Shown in pieces: positions 53,563-62,913 of a stretch of 64,000 nucleotides of DNA. The DNA lies in assembly GCA_963210315.1 (NCBI GenBank), contig OY723320.1, positions 806,001 through 870,000 on the forward strand, given 5' to 3'. The notes below the pieces were generated by a model. That model searched no databases, was not told where the DNA came from, and worked only from the letters and a program-made list of their open reading frames with translations. Every line of letters begins with the position of its first letter. Positions within the stretch are counted from its first letter, which is position 1. The position numbers were made by a program, and so were the translations under genes. Source of the DNA: Rhynchopus euleeides. Taxonomy: Eukaryota; Euglenozoa; Diplonemea; Diplonemida; Diplonemidae.

Positions 53563-54223
53563 TTTTGTGAATCAGGTCTGCGAGCTGGGATGGGTGGAAA
53601 CGTCCGTTTCGTTTGGTGTGGCTGTACTTCAGTGACGAGTGCCACATTGCATAGGTATCATGGGAAAAATGAGTGAAAATAGGTGAAAAGACTCCCGCTA
53701 GGGGGAGTCAGACTCCCCCTAGCGGGAGTATAGACTCCCCCTAGTTGAGACTCCCGAAAAGGGTTACCCTACCCCCGCTGGAGTCCACCGTGTGGTTCGC
53801 TCCTCGGTTGGGCAATTTTTCCAAATCCCGGACGCCTGTCGTCGTCGGTCAAGCAATGGTTCGGCGAACAAGGAAGGGTAGGTGGACCTGCTTTGCCTTC
53901 GAAGACCCTTGCGCAGCGCCGATTGATACTTTCGTCTCCCTGAGCGCCCTGAGGCAACCCGCTGCAGGGTCTCGGTGGGGCACGCATTTTCCTCTCAGAG
54001 TCACCAGTGGTTGATAGATTCCATGGAGAAGAGTGCCCGCCCACGGCAGCCCGACCACCCCTGACCCTGGCACTGTGTTGTTGTCCCTTCCAGCTCGGTG
54101 TGTTGCCGCTGTGTGATGAGGGCCACCCTTCCCTTGCCTCCACACACACACACACCGCACCTCCAGCAGAGGCACAGCTCCACAGCACTCAGGGAGGGAG
54201 GGAAGCAGAAGAGAAGAGAAGAG

Positions 54224-55393
54224 ATGGAGGTGACGGTGAGGCACGCGGGGAGCGGGCGGAGCTGCGTTGTCGATGTTGCGGACACCGACACCGTGCTGGA
54301 TCTGAAGACACGTGCGGTGGGGGAGATCTTCGCAGACCGCCACATCGATGCAGACAGAGTGACTGGCGGGCTGGCGGCACACATCGGCACGGGGACGGCG
54401 GAGGGGGAAGTGCTTGACGACACCCTGCACATCGCAGACACGCACCTCGAGGGTTGGGATGATGTCCACTTGGTCCGCCGTTTTGCCGAGGTGAAGGCGC
54501 CTGCTGAGTACGCAATCACCAAGGATATCACTTGCATCGCACTGTCACCCTGTGGGACGCTGTGCTGTGTTGGCACACGTGGTGACGTTATGTTCGTCTT
54601 CGACACCACCACTGCTGAGTTGGTGACTCAGTGCAGTTCTGAGGGATTGCCCACCAGACAGCGCAAAAAGAATTTCATCTCCTGTGTCGGCTTCTCCAGG
54701 TGCGGCGGGTGGGTCTCGGTTGGCTCTCGGAATGCCACTGTGTGGAGCACAGCAACGTGGGAGTGTGTGCACACCCTTGAGGGTCATGCAGAGAGAGTCA
54801 GGTGTCTGACCTGGACACACTGCGGCCGTCTCCTCTCGGGTTCATCGGATTACGCAGTGCATGTATGGGACGTGGAGGAGGGTGTGTGCACCGCTGTGCT
54901 GGAGGGTCACACAGGCTGTGTCCACGGCCTTGCTGTGTCACACACAGCCATCTTCAGCGCGTCGGAAGACGAGACGATCCGAGTGTGGGACGTGGACACC
55001 CTCAGCCACACCCACACCCTGACGGAACATACAGAGGAAGTGAATGACCTTGCCCTCACCACCGACGAGAAGCAGCTGGTGTCCTGTTCCGATGACAAGA
55101 CTGTGAAGGTGTGGTGCACGAACACACTTCAGTGCTTGAGGACGATAACGACAGAGGAGTGGGGTACGTCTCAGGTTGTCGTATCACATGACATGTACGT
55201 TATTGTAATACGTCCCTATTTGGAGAGCCTGTCCCTGTTCCGCCTCAGCACAGGGATGCCTCTCCCGCTCTCAGAGGTGCACAGTGGGAAATATTTTGCA
55301 ACCAGCCCCTGTGGCAGGTGGCTCTTCCTCAGTGACACTCAAGGTGTCCGTGTGCGCGCTGCTGCCAGCACCCGGCTGAAGCGCACCTCTTGA
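54224..55393 (+). CDS. ubiquitin-like/WD40 protein W8 (subfamily A)
   Basis: 389 residues. Homology with the array restarts at about 54058, 265 bp after the TIR element, with the complete last part of the cassette. Its ubiquitin-like domain is the most changed of the subfamily (VVDVADTD, FADRHIDADRVTGG, LEGWDDVHLVRR), and blade 2 reads GFSRCGGWVSVGSRNATVW. The blade 2/3 loop is HAERVRCLTW and blade 3 has SDYAVHVWDV instead of TVRVWDV; blade 6 is RPYLESLSLFRLSTG. Ends KRTS-TGA. A 226-bp foldback element is inserted 47 bp after the stop. Confidence 0.88.
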   Translation: MEVTVRHAGSGRSCVVDVADTDTVLDLKTRAVGEIFADRHIDADRVTGGLAAHIGTGTAEGEVLDDTLHIADTHLEGWDDVHLVRRFAEVKAPAEYAITKDITCIALSPCGTLCCVGTRGDVMFVFDTTTAELVTQCSSEGLPTRQRKKNFISCVGFSRCGGWVSVGSRNATVWSTATWECVHTLEGHAERVRCLTWTHCGRLLSGSSDYAVHVWDVEEGVCTAVLEGHTGCVHGLAVSHTAIFSASEDETIRVWDVDTLSHTHTLTEHTEEVNDLALTTDEKQLVSCSDDKTVKVWCTNTLQCLRTITTEEWGTSQVVVSHDMYVIVIRPYLESLSLFRLSTGMPLPLSEVHSGKYFATSPCGRWLFLSDTQGVRVRAAASTRLKRTS

Positions 55394-55440
55394 GCATGCG
55401 ATGCCTTGCGTTGCGGGCCTGCCGGCTGCTCCCTGCCACC

Positions 55441-55666
55441 GTAGCTCTCAGTGACTCGGTCAAATTGACTGACTGACTCTAATTGACACTGACCGAAAAG
55501 TTGTCTGGAGCCTTTTTTCCTGACTGACTCCGACTGACACTGACCCGCAGACAACTTCTGGGTCAGTGTCAGTCGGAGTCAGTCACTACAATAGCCCCCA
55601 GACAACTTTTCTGTCAGTGTCAATCAGAGTCAGTCAGTCAATTTGACCGAGTCACTGAGAGCTATG
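55441..55666. mobile_element. 226-bp foldback element with 8-bp target duplication
   Basis: Almost the whole element folds on itself: TAGCTCTCAGTGACTCGG at the left and its complement CCGAGTCACTGAGAGCTA at the right, with the match continuing through GTCAAATTGACTGACTGACT and the GACACTGAC/GTCAGTGTC words. CTGCCACC at 55433-55440 is repeated at 55667-55674; the paralogous loci have a single CTGCCACC there, which proves the insertion and the duplication length. Eight-base duplications are typical of hAT elements. No coding. Confidence 0.92.
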
Positions 55667-55674
55667 CTGCCACC

Positions 55675-56659
55675 CTTGCCAGCACAGAGCAGGACATGCA
55701 AAGACACACTTGCAAAAAAGAAGCGCAAGGAGGTGTGCGCAAAGGAGTTGGGTTGTGAGGGCGTGTGTTTGTGCGGCAGAGGCTGGCCTTCCATGAAACA
55801 AGCGGGCACACCCCCCTTCTAGCCGAGAGCGGGGCGTGGAACGACAGAGAAGGTTTGAATGGGGTCTCTGAGATTCCCCTTCGGCTGCCCCTGCAGAGAA
55901 GGGCCCCTTGTAGGCACTGAGAGAAGGCAGAGAGAGAGAGAGAGAGAGAAAGGAGCGGGTGGGGTAGTGGAGGTGGTGGAGTTCACACAAAGTGCCATCA
56001 GCAGGCAGTACACGGGGTTCACGGCACGCGGGAGTCGGAAGTTTGAGAGATAGAGATAGAGATAGAGAGAGAGAGAGAGGGGGTCACTTTAGGAGGCGGT
56101 ATGAATCAGAGGGCAACAATGGATGGGGTGAGGAGGGAAGTTGTCTGCAGTAGAACTGTCGATACGTACGGGGGACCCGTGAGGAAACCGCCACCGAAGC
56201 CGGACTGCTGAATGGAATGGTGGTGAGTGTCCTCAGAGGTTCCCTTCCAACCTTGCTGGCAGCACTACCAGCAAGTGGTAAAACACACAAAAATGGTAAC
56301 AGAGGGCAGCCTGCCCACCCAAAGTCAGTCTCCTCACCCGCGATACTTCCTCAGATCTAGCCTCCTAGTGACCCCCGAAGACGCACCAAAGGTGCTTCAA
56401 CTAGTTGACTAACAAAGATCAACTAGTTGACTAACAAAGAGAGAGAGAGAGAGGGGAGGGAGGGGGGGGGGGTTTAAGCAAGGAGCCTTCGCAATTTGCA
56501 TGGGACACGCCGCCTCTTTAGAAAAAGGAAATCGTCGATCCTTTCGCTTTTATGGCCGGCATCCTATCCCAGCAGCTGTATGCAGCTGTGTCCCCCGGGG
56601 GGGAGAAGGGGAGGGGTGCCAAGGCTGGACAAATGCTGCATTTTAAAAATATAGAAACA
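55675..56659. other. intergenic with microsatellites
   Basis: Begins with the conserved intergenic motif (to 55710), then unique sequence. GA/GATA microsatellites at 55929-55952 and 56044-56080; a 22-bp direct duplication CAACTAGTTGACTAACAAAG at 56398-56440 followed by another GA run and G run. No gene recognised. Confidence 0.6.
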
Positions 56660-56661
56660 TA

Positions 56662-56841
56662 CCTACCACCCCCCGTGTATATGTCACCCCCCAAAAGGGG
56701 TGTGTTGATGTCACCCCCAGGCGGCCCTGGCGGGGTGACATACACTAACCTACCACCCCCCGTGTATATGTCACAGCCCCCTCCCGATTTTTGCACCTGG
56801 GGGGGGGGGGGGGGGGTGACATATACACGGGGGGTGGTAGG
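56662..56841. mobile_element. 180-bp TA-flanked MITE related to copy 1/2 family
   Basis: Ends CCTACCACCCCCCGTGTATA and its complement, flanked by TA at 56660-56661 and 56842-56843. A third copy of the end sits inside at 56747-56772. The end matches the 544-908 family in the frame CCT-nnn-ACCCCCCGTGT-(a/t)TA-GTC, so both appear mobilised by the same kind of transposase. A 17-base G run lies near the right end. Confidence 0.85.
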
Positions 56842-57260
56842 TAAACGCCACACAGGCTCGGCGTGACGGTGGGCAGGACGCTGACCTGCCGTGCCAGGGG
56901 ATCCTGATCCGCCTACTCTGGCCAGCTGGGATTGAGGGAGGGGGTGAGGGGTGCGGTCCTGCCGTCAGCCCTCTGCCACCCTTGCCAGCACAGAGCACAG
57001 GACATGCAAAGACACACGTTGTTTGGCTGCGCGTCCCCCGCACACCCCACACCCCAAACACCCCTGACCCTGGCACTGCTGGCACTGTGTTGTTGTCCCT
57101 TCCAGCTCGGTGTGTTGCCGCTGTGTGATGAGGGCCACCCTTCCCTTGCCTCCACACACACACACACCGCACCTCCAGCAGAGGCACACGCCGTGCAGCC
57201 ACACTGCAGCTACACAGCACTCAGGGAGGGAGGGAAGCAGAAGAGAAGAGAAGAGAAGAG

Positions 57261-58436
57261 ATGGAGGTGACGGTGAGGCACGCGGGGAGCGGGCGGAGCT
57301 GCGTTGTCGGTGTTGCGGACACCGACACCGTGCTGGATCTGAAGACACGCGCGGTGGGGGAGATCTTCGCAGGCCGCCGCATCGACGCAGGCAGAGTGGC
57401 TGGCGGGCTGGCGGCACACATCGGCACGGGGACGGCGGAGGGGGACCTGCTTGACGACACCCTGCACATCGCAGACACGCACCTCGAGGGTGGGGATGAT
57501 GTCCAGTTGGTCCAGCGCTGGGCTGACGTGAAGGCGCCTGCTGAGTACGCAATCACCAAGGATGTCACTTGCATCGCACTGTCAGCCTGTGGGACGCTGT
57601 GCTGTGTTGGCACACGTGGTGACGTTATGTTCGTCTTCGACACCACCACTGCTGAGTTAGTGACTCAGTGCAGTTTTGAGGGATTGCCCACCGGACAGCG
57701 CAGTGAACCTTCCGACTCCTGTGTCGCCTTCTCCAGGTGCGGCGGATGGATCGCAGCTGGCTCTCAGAACCCCACTGTGTGGAGCACAGCAACGTGGGAG
57801 TGTGTGCACACGCTTGAGGGTCATACAGAAGGAGTCATGTGTGTGGCGTGGACACACTGCGGCCGTCTCGTGTCGGGTTCATCGGATAACACAGTGCGTG
57901 TGTGGGACGTGGAGGAGGGTGTGTGCACCGCTGTGCTGGAGGGTCACACAGGCTGTGTCCACGGACTGGCGGTGTCACACACAAGCATCTTCAGCGCGTC
58001 GGAAGACACGACGATCCGAGTGTGGGACGTGGACACCCTCAGCCACACCCACACCCTGACGGAACATACAGAGGAAGTGACTGACCTTGCCCTCACCACC
58101 GACGAGAAGCAGCTGGTGTCCTGTTCCGATGACAGTACTGTGAAGGTGTGGTGTACGAACACACTCCAGTGTTTGAGTACGATACCTACAGAGGGGTTGG
58201 TGTGTCAGGTTGTCGTATCACAGGAGATGGACGTCATTGTGATAGGTACCCTCTTCGGGAGCCTGTCCCTGTTCCGCCTCAGCACAGGGATGCCTCTCCC
58301 GCTCTCAGAGGTGCTCGTTTGGAATGATTGCGCAATCAGCCCCTGTGGCAGGTGGCTCTTCCTCAGTGGTACTAAAGGTGATGGTGTGTGTATCCGTGTG
58401 CACCCGATCAGCACCCTGCTGAAGCGCACCTCTTGA
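57261..58436 (+). CDS. ubiquitin-like/WD40 protein W9 (subfamily A)
   Basis: 391 residues. Ubiquitin-like domain as in W5/W6 (DLLDDTLHIADTHLEGG). Cassette complete, with one extra GAAGA unit in the purine tract before the ATG. Private stretches: HTEGVMCVAW in the blade 2/3 loop, SHTSIFSASEDTTIRVWDV in blade 4, EVTDLALTTDE in blade 5, LFGSLSLFRLSTG in blade 6, and an expanded last blade, GTKGDGVCIRVHPIS, four residues longer than in paralogues. Last subfamily A gene of the window; downstream the cassette is truncated at about 58612 where subfamily B begins. Confidence 0.88.
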   Translation: MEVTVRHAGSGRSCVVGVADTDTVLDLKTRAVGEIFAGRRIDAGRVAGGLAAHIGTGTAEGDLLDDTLHIADTHLEGGDDVQLVQRWADVKAPAEYAITKDVTCIALSACGTLCCVGTRGDVMFVFDTTTAELVTQCSFEGLPTGQRSEPSDSCVAFSRCGGWIAAGSQNPTVWSTATWECVHTLEGHTEGVMCVAWTHCGRLVSGSSDNTVRVWDVEEGVCTAVLEGHTGCVHGLAVSHTSIFSASEDTTIRVWDVDTLSHTHTLTEHTEEVTDLALTTDEKQLVSCSDDSTVKVWCTNTLQCLSTIPTEGLVCQVVVSQEMDVIVIGTLFGSLSLFRLSTGMPLPLSEVLVWNDCAISPCGRWLFLSGTKGDGVCIRVHPISTLLKRTS

Positions 58437-58612
58437 ACATGCCTTGCGTTGCCGGACTGCCGGCTGCTCTCTCGCCACCCTTGGCAGCACAGAGCACAGG
58501 ACATGCAAAGACACACGTTGCTTGGCTGCGCGTCCCCCGCACACCCCACACCCCAAACACCCCTGACCCTGGCATTGCTGGCACTGTGTTGTTGTTCCTT
58601 CCAGCTCGATGT

Positions 58613-59124
58613 GTTCATCGGGAGTGAAAGGAGCTGAGTGTTCCCCTGATGTACGTGTAAGAGGGAATACCCACTAACAAGGCCTGGGCCCCTGGTGTTG
58701 ATATGAGAGAACCCGTCGTCCTGAGAGTGTGTACGACAGTACGAACAGGACCCCGATTATGCTGGAGGGATCAAGACGTTGGGCATGCACATCAGTGTGT
58801 ATTCTGTCCAATAAACAATACCATGCCAGTGAGGCGTTGGGCATCTCGATCGGAAGTGTGAGAACTGGAAACGGCACCTTGTTCCTCTTTCCAAGAAATT
58901 GAGGAAAGCTCAAAACACCAAAATAAGATGGATCGCGAGATTCACCAGTGTTTGTACTCCACCTGCATGTGTGTGTCGCCCACCGATATTTGTACGAACA
59001 CTTGGAACAAGTTTGGTTGGTGCAGTCTCAGTCCCGTCCCCACACCGCAGCATACACATCTACCCTCAAGACTTTTACAGATCGTTTCTGCGTGCAAGAC
59101 GAATAACGTAGCGCAATCGCAATC
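58613..59124. other. junction between subfamily A and B arrays
   Basis: Unique sequence after the truncated cassette; no gene. The segment just before the W10 start codon is not shared with W11 or W12 except for the last few bases (CATGGAGGTATCTGTTCG is common to W10 and W12). Confidence 0.5.
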
Positions 59125-60240
59125 ATGGAGGTATCTGTTCGTCACACCAGGACCGGGCACAGTTGTGTCGTCTGTGTTCCGGAAGGGGGGACCGTGGATG
59201 AGATGAAGGCGGATGCGTTGCAGGAGATGTTCCCGGGTTCGATCAACACATCCCGTGAGGCTGCGTGCGTGTCAGCACACATCGAAGGGTGTGATGAGGG
59301 GCTGGACGATGCAGAGCGCGTTGCATACATGGGTCTGGAGGACGGGGGTGCTGTGAAGCTGCTCCCGCGCTGGCCCGACGTCAAGGCTCCCGCAGTCTAC
59401 TCATCTGTGTGTGGTGTGGGGGTATCCTGCATCACACTGTCCAGGTGTGGGATGCTGTGCTATGTGGGTCACGACAACGGACACATCACTGTGTTTGACA
59501 CCACCACCGCTGCTGTGGTGGCGGACTTCATACACGGCAACAGGGATATTTCGCACACTGCGTTCTCTGTCTGTGGGACGTGGTTGGCGACGGGCTCTCG
59601 GGACGGCACCGCCTGTGTGTGGCTGACAGCAACGTGGGAACAGGTGCACATGCTGGACCACGACAACACTATGGTGTACCGTTCAGCGTGGACACACTGC
59701 GGACGTCTGGTTTCCGCAGACTCCAAAGGTAAAGTGCGTGTATGGGACTTGAAGGGCACACCGAGCGCCACAGTGCTGGAAGGTCACAGCAATGCCGTTC
59801 TCGGCATTGCCGTGTCGGGCACGAGGATCTTCAGCGGGTCCCATGACAAGACCATCCGTGTGTGGGACATCAGCACCCTCACCCACACACACACCCTGGA
59901 TGAGCACACTCATGGGGTGACAGGCATCGCCCTGACCAAGGACGAGCATCAGCTGGTGTCGTGCTCCCTCGATAAGTCTCTCAAGGTGTGGTGCACAACC
60001 TCCCTCTGCTGCCTGCGTACTTTCAGATTCCAAAGGCACCCCTACTGGCTTGCTGTGTCACAGCCAGGTGATGTTGTCGCAGTAAACGCCACTCTGTACC
60101 GCCTCAGCACAGGCGAGCGTTTGGGGAAGGTGCCCTTTCAGGGCGCGGTTGCACTCAGCCCCTGTGGAAGGTGGGCCTTCGCGCCAACGAGCCACTACTC
60201 CACTGTCTCTGTGTGTGCCGTGTCTTCTGTCTCACCCTGA
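59125..60240 (+). CDS. ubiquitin-like/WD40 protein W10 (subfamily B)
   Basis: 371 residues. Ubiquitin-like part MEVSVRHTRTGHSCVVCVP, TVDEMKADALQEMF, EDGGAVKLLPRW (1-86). Propeller: blade 1 ITVFDTTTAAVVADF, blade 2 GTACVWLTATW, blade 3 GKVRVWDLKGTPSATVLEGH, blade 4 DKTIRVWDISTLTHTHTLDEH, blade 5 DKSLKVWCTTSLCCLRTF, then ATLYRLSTGE and STVSVCAV. Nearer to W11 and W12 than to W1. The stop is followed within 25 bp by a copy of the 110-130-bp dispersed repeat. Confidence 0.88.
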   Translation: MEVSVRHTRTGHSCVVCVPEGGTVDEMKADALQEMFPGSINTSREAACVSAHIEGCDEGLDDAERVAYMGLEDGGAVKLLPRWPDVKAPAVYSSVCGVGVSCITLSRCGMLCYVGHDNGHITVFDTTTAAVVADFIHGNRDISHTAFSVCGTWLATGSRDGTACVWLTATWEQVHMLDHDNTMVYRSAWTHCGRLVSADSKGKVRVWDLKGTPSATVLEGHSNAVLGIAVSGTRIFSGSHDKTIRVWDISTLTHTHTLDEHTHGVTGIALTKDEHQLVSCSLDKSLKVWCTTSLCCLRTFRFQRHPYWLAVSQPGDVVAVNATLYRLSTGERLGKVPFQGAVALSPCGRWAFAPTSHYSTVSVCAVSSVSP

Positions 60241-60747
60241 GTGCAGTGGCAGAACCTTCTCTACTGCCGGGCCCCTGCCAGTGTCAAAACCATGGGAGTG
60301 CAGCGGTTTGGCAACAGAAACACCCTCATCAGGCTGCAGGGTGCTGCTCTTTGTGTGTTTTGCCCGGATTTGGCGCGCAAGCAATCCCTGTGGTGCTTGC
60401 CGTTCTGGCTCGCGCCCTGCTTTGCTTTCTTGCCTCGCAGCACGCCCAGCCCCTGCTCGGTTTAGAGGGGGCAACACTGCGTCAGCGATTTGCCTCCCGT
60501 CTCGTCTCAGAACTGTCAGCTGCCACCTCACCCCACCCACCCACGCCCTCTGCGAACTTGCCACTTTGGCTCGATACTGCCTCAGCACCACAAGCGACCC
60601 ACACTGAATGCGTGAAGTTGCCTCGCTGCACCACACCACGCCCACGCCATACCCTGAGGGTGGTGATGCGCAGGGCACACGCAGTGCACCCCGACACACC
60701 TCATCTCCCCAACCGCCCCATCCCAGGCACACTGGACAATTAGAAAC
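60241..60747. other. spacer W10-W11 with dispersed repeat
   Basis: 60262-60372 carries CAGTGTCAAAACCATGG, GTTTGGCAACAGAAACA, CATCAGGCTGCAGGG and GTTTTGCCCGGATTTGGCG, the dispersed repeat also at 38441-38560 and 62115-62240. The remainder has open frames without recognised content. Confidence 0.6.
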
Positions 60748-61863
60748 ATGGATGTGTCTGTCCGTCACACCGGGACCGGGCACAGTTGTGTCGTCTGTGT
60801 TCCGGAAGGGGGGACCGTGGATGAGATGAAGGCGGGTGCGTTGCAGGAGATGTTCCCGGGTTCGATCAACACATCCCGTGAGGCTGCGTGCGTGTCAGCA
60901 CACATCGAAGGGTGTGATGAGGAGCTGGACGATGCAGAGCGCGTTGCCGACACGGGTCTGGAGGACGGGGGTGCTGTGAAGCTGCTCCCGCGCTGGCCCA
61001 ACGTCAAGGCTCCCGCAGTCTACTCACCTATGTGTGGAGGCGAGGTCTACCGCATCGCACTGTCGAGGTGTGGGGCGCTGTGTGCGGTGGGTCACGACAA
61101 CGGACACATCACTGTGTTTGACACCACCACCGCTGCTGTGGTGGCGGACTTTATACACGGCAACGAGTCTATAACGCAGACTACTTTCTCTGTCTGTGGG
61201 AGGTGGTTGGCGACGTGCTCTCGGGACGGCGTCGCCTGCGTGTGGCTGACAGCAACGTGGGAACAGGTACAGGCGCTGGACCACAACAGCGTTTTTAGTG
61301 CAGCATGGACACACTGCGGACGTCTGGTGTCCGGAGACTATGAAGGCAACGTGCGTGTATGGGACTTGAAGGGCACACCGAGCGCCACAGTGCTGGAGGG
61401 TCACAGCAACGCTGTTGCCAGCATTGCCGTGTCGAGGACGAGGGTCTTCACAGGGTCGTGGGACAAGACCATCCGTGTGTGGGACATCAGCACCCTCACC
61501 CACACACACACCCTGGATGAGCACACTCATTGGGTGACAGGCATCGCCCTGACCAAGGACGAGCAGCACCTGGTGTCGTGCTCTCGCGATGTGTTTGTCA
61601 AGGTGTGGTGCACAGCCTCCCTCAGCTGCCTGCGTACTGTGCGAGTTCGCCTCCCCTACTCGCTTGCTGTGTCACAGCCAGGTGTTGTTGTCGTGAAGAG
61701 CCATTCATGGACCTCTGTCTACAGCCTCAGCACAGGCGAGTGTCTGGGGAAGCTGGGCTCACGGGGCCAGAGTGTTGCACTCAGCCCCTGCGGGAGATGG
61801 GTCTTCACAGCAAAGGACATCAATTCTGTCTCTGTGTGTGCCGTGTCTTCCGTTTCACCCTGA
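60748..61863 (+). CDS. ubiquitin-like/WD40 protein W11 (subfamily B)
   Basis: 371 residues, the closest paralogue of W10. Ubiquitin-like domain nearly identical (MDVSVRHTGTGHSC, EELDDAERVADTGLEDGG). Differences cluster in the blade loops: HGNESITQTTFSVCGRWLATC, EQVQALDHNSVFSAAW, SGDYEGNVRVWDLKG, SWDKTIRVWDI, and the blade 5/6 stretch RDVFVKVWCTASLSCLRTVRVRLPYS. Blade 6 reads KSHSWTSVYSLSTGECLGK. ATG 60748 is the first start of the frame; stop TGA after SVSP as in W10. Confidence 0.88.
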   Translation: MDVSVRHTGTGHSCVVCVPEGGTVDEMKAGALQEMFPGSINTSREAACVSAHIEGCDEELDDAERVADTGLEDGGAVKLLPRWPNVKAPAVYSPMCGGEVYRIALSRCGALCAVGHDNGHITVFDTTTAAVVADFIHGNESITQTTFSVCGRWLATCSRDGVACVWLTATWEQVQALDHNSVFSAAWTHCGRLVSGDYEGNVRVWDLKGTPSATVLEGHSNAVASIAVSRTRVFTGSWDKTIRVWDISTLTHTHTLDEHTHWVTGIALTKDEQHLVSCSRDVFVKVWCTASLSCLRTVRVRLPYSLAVSQPGVVVVKSHSWTSVYSLSTGECLGKLGSRGQSVALSPCGRWVFTAKDINSVSVCAVSSVSP

Positions 61864-62913
61864 GCCCAGTGTCTCCTCAGCCTGTTCCCTGCCTTGCGTG
61901 CTTGCCGTATCCCACTCGCCACACCACGCAAATGCACCAGCCCGGTGGTTCCAAGTTGTGCTACGAGTGGCTCAACGACCAGTGTCCGCACCCCCTCCTC
62001 TGCTTGCCACACGGCCTGAGGTGCACGTTTGGTGGTATTCTTCTTGCTTGCAACCAGCCCCTGTGGCAGGTCTCTTGCTCGGTGAGAGTGAGTTGTGTTG
62101 ATCACTTTTTTACCACAACAGGGAACCTGTTAGTGTCAAAAAGATAGTAGGCAGCGCTTGGGGCAACAAATTCAACCTCCTCATCAGGCTGCGGAGTTGC
62201 TTTTGTTTTGCCCGGATTTGGCGCACAAACAACAGCCTTATCTTTTTAAAGTGTGTTTACCCTGGACGGGTCCTAGCCCGCCTCTCTCGAGGGCGAGTGC
62301 ATCCGTGTGCAGGCTGCCAGCACCCTCATGGGCATGCAATGCCGGCCTGCCTTCTGCTCTCTGCCACCCTTGCCAGCACAGAGCACAGGACATGCAAAGA
62401 CATAAGTTGTTTGGCTGCACGTTCCGCCCCAACACTCCACCACCTCTGAGCCACATTGACCAGGCCAAAGGGTTTGCGGTACTGACGCCCCCAACCAAAG
62501 CAAGTCAGTTTGCGGGTTTGCGGGCGCAAGTCAAGTGGTTTTCCCTGACTGGATTGAGGCAGGGGGTAGCCAGTTCTCCGACGAGGAGGGCGGCGATCTC
62601 AGAACCGCACAGGTGATACAGTTGCCATGCATCTAGACAGGGGTGACTCACGTGCTTTCGCCCTGAGGTTCTCCTCCCGGCTTTCCCCTGACCTGCTTGA
62701 TTCGCCTTTACCAAGTCAGACTGTTTCAGCAGCTTTGCTGTGTCTCCGGAGGCCCAGGGTCTAGGTAGTATTGAGTTTGATTCCTGTTGTCGGGCATATG
62801 TCTGACCTCTTCGCCTTCGGGTCGATCGTGCTTCACCATCACCACATCACGCAACCTCCAGGGAGGCTTCCGCTGTTCGGCACAGGGCTCAAGGCGAATA
62901 CGAAATCAGAAAC
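61864..62913. other. spacer W11-W12 with two dispersed repeats
   Basis: 62115-62240 is the dispersed repeat with GTGTCAAAAAGATAGTAGGC, and 62359-62408 the conserved intergenic motif (CTCTGCCACCCTTGCCAGC). The motif occurs here without a subfamily A gene nearby, so it is either a relic of a deleted gene or a unit of its own. No gene recognised. Confidence 0.6.

Larger units (their letters stand above)
51448..53792. mobile_element. 2.3-kb TIR element with CTAGCGGGAGTC repeats
   Basis: Ends CACGGTGGACTCCAGCGG and CCGCTGGAGTCCACCGTG are exact inverted 18-mers. The arms extend 140-180 bp (51448-51630 and 53655-53792) and contain many copies of CTCCCGCTAGCGGGAG-type palindromes plus a matching TTTTCACCTATTTTCA/TGAAAATAGGTGAAAA pair. 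A third copy of the end lies inside at 52935-53035 in the same orientation as the right end, so the right part (53036-53792) is either a duplication or a second nested element. It carries a broken minus-strand gene and a small basic protein frame. Confidence 0.8.
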
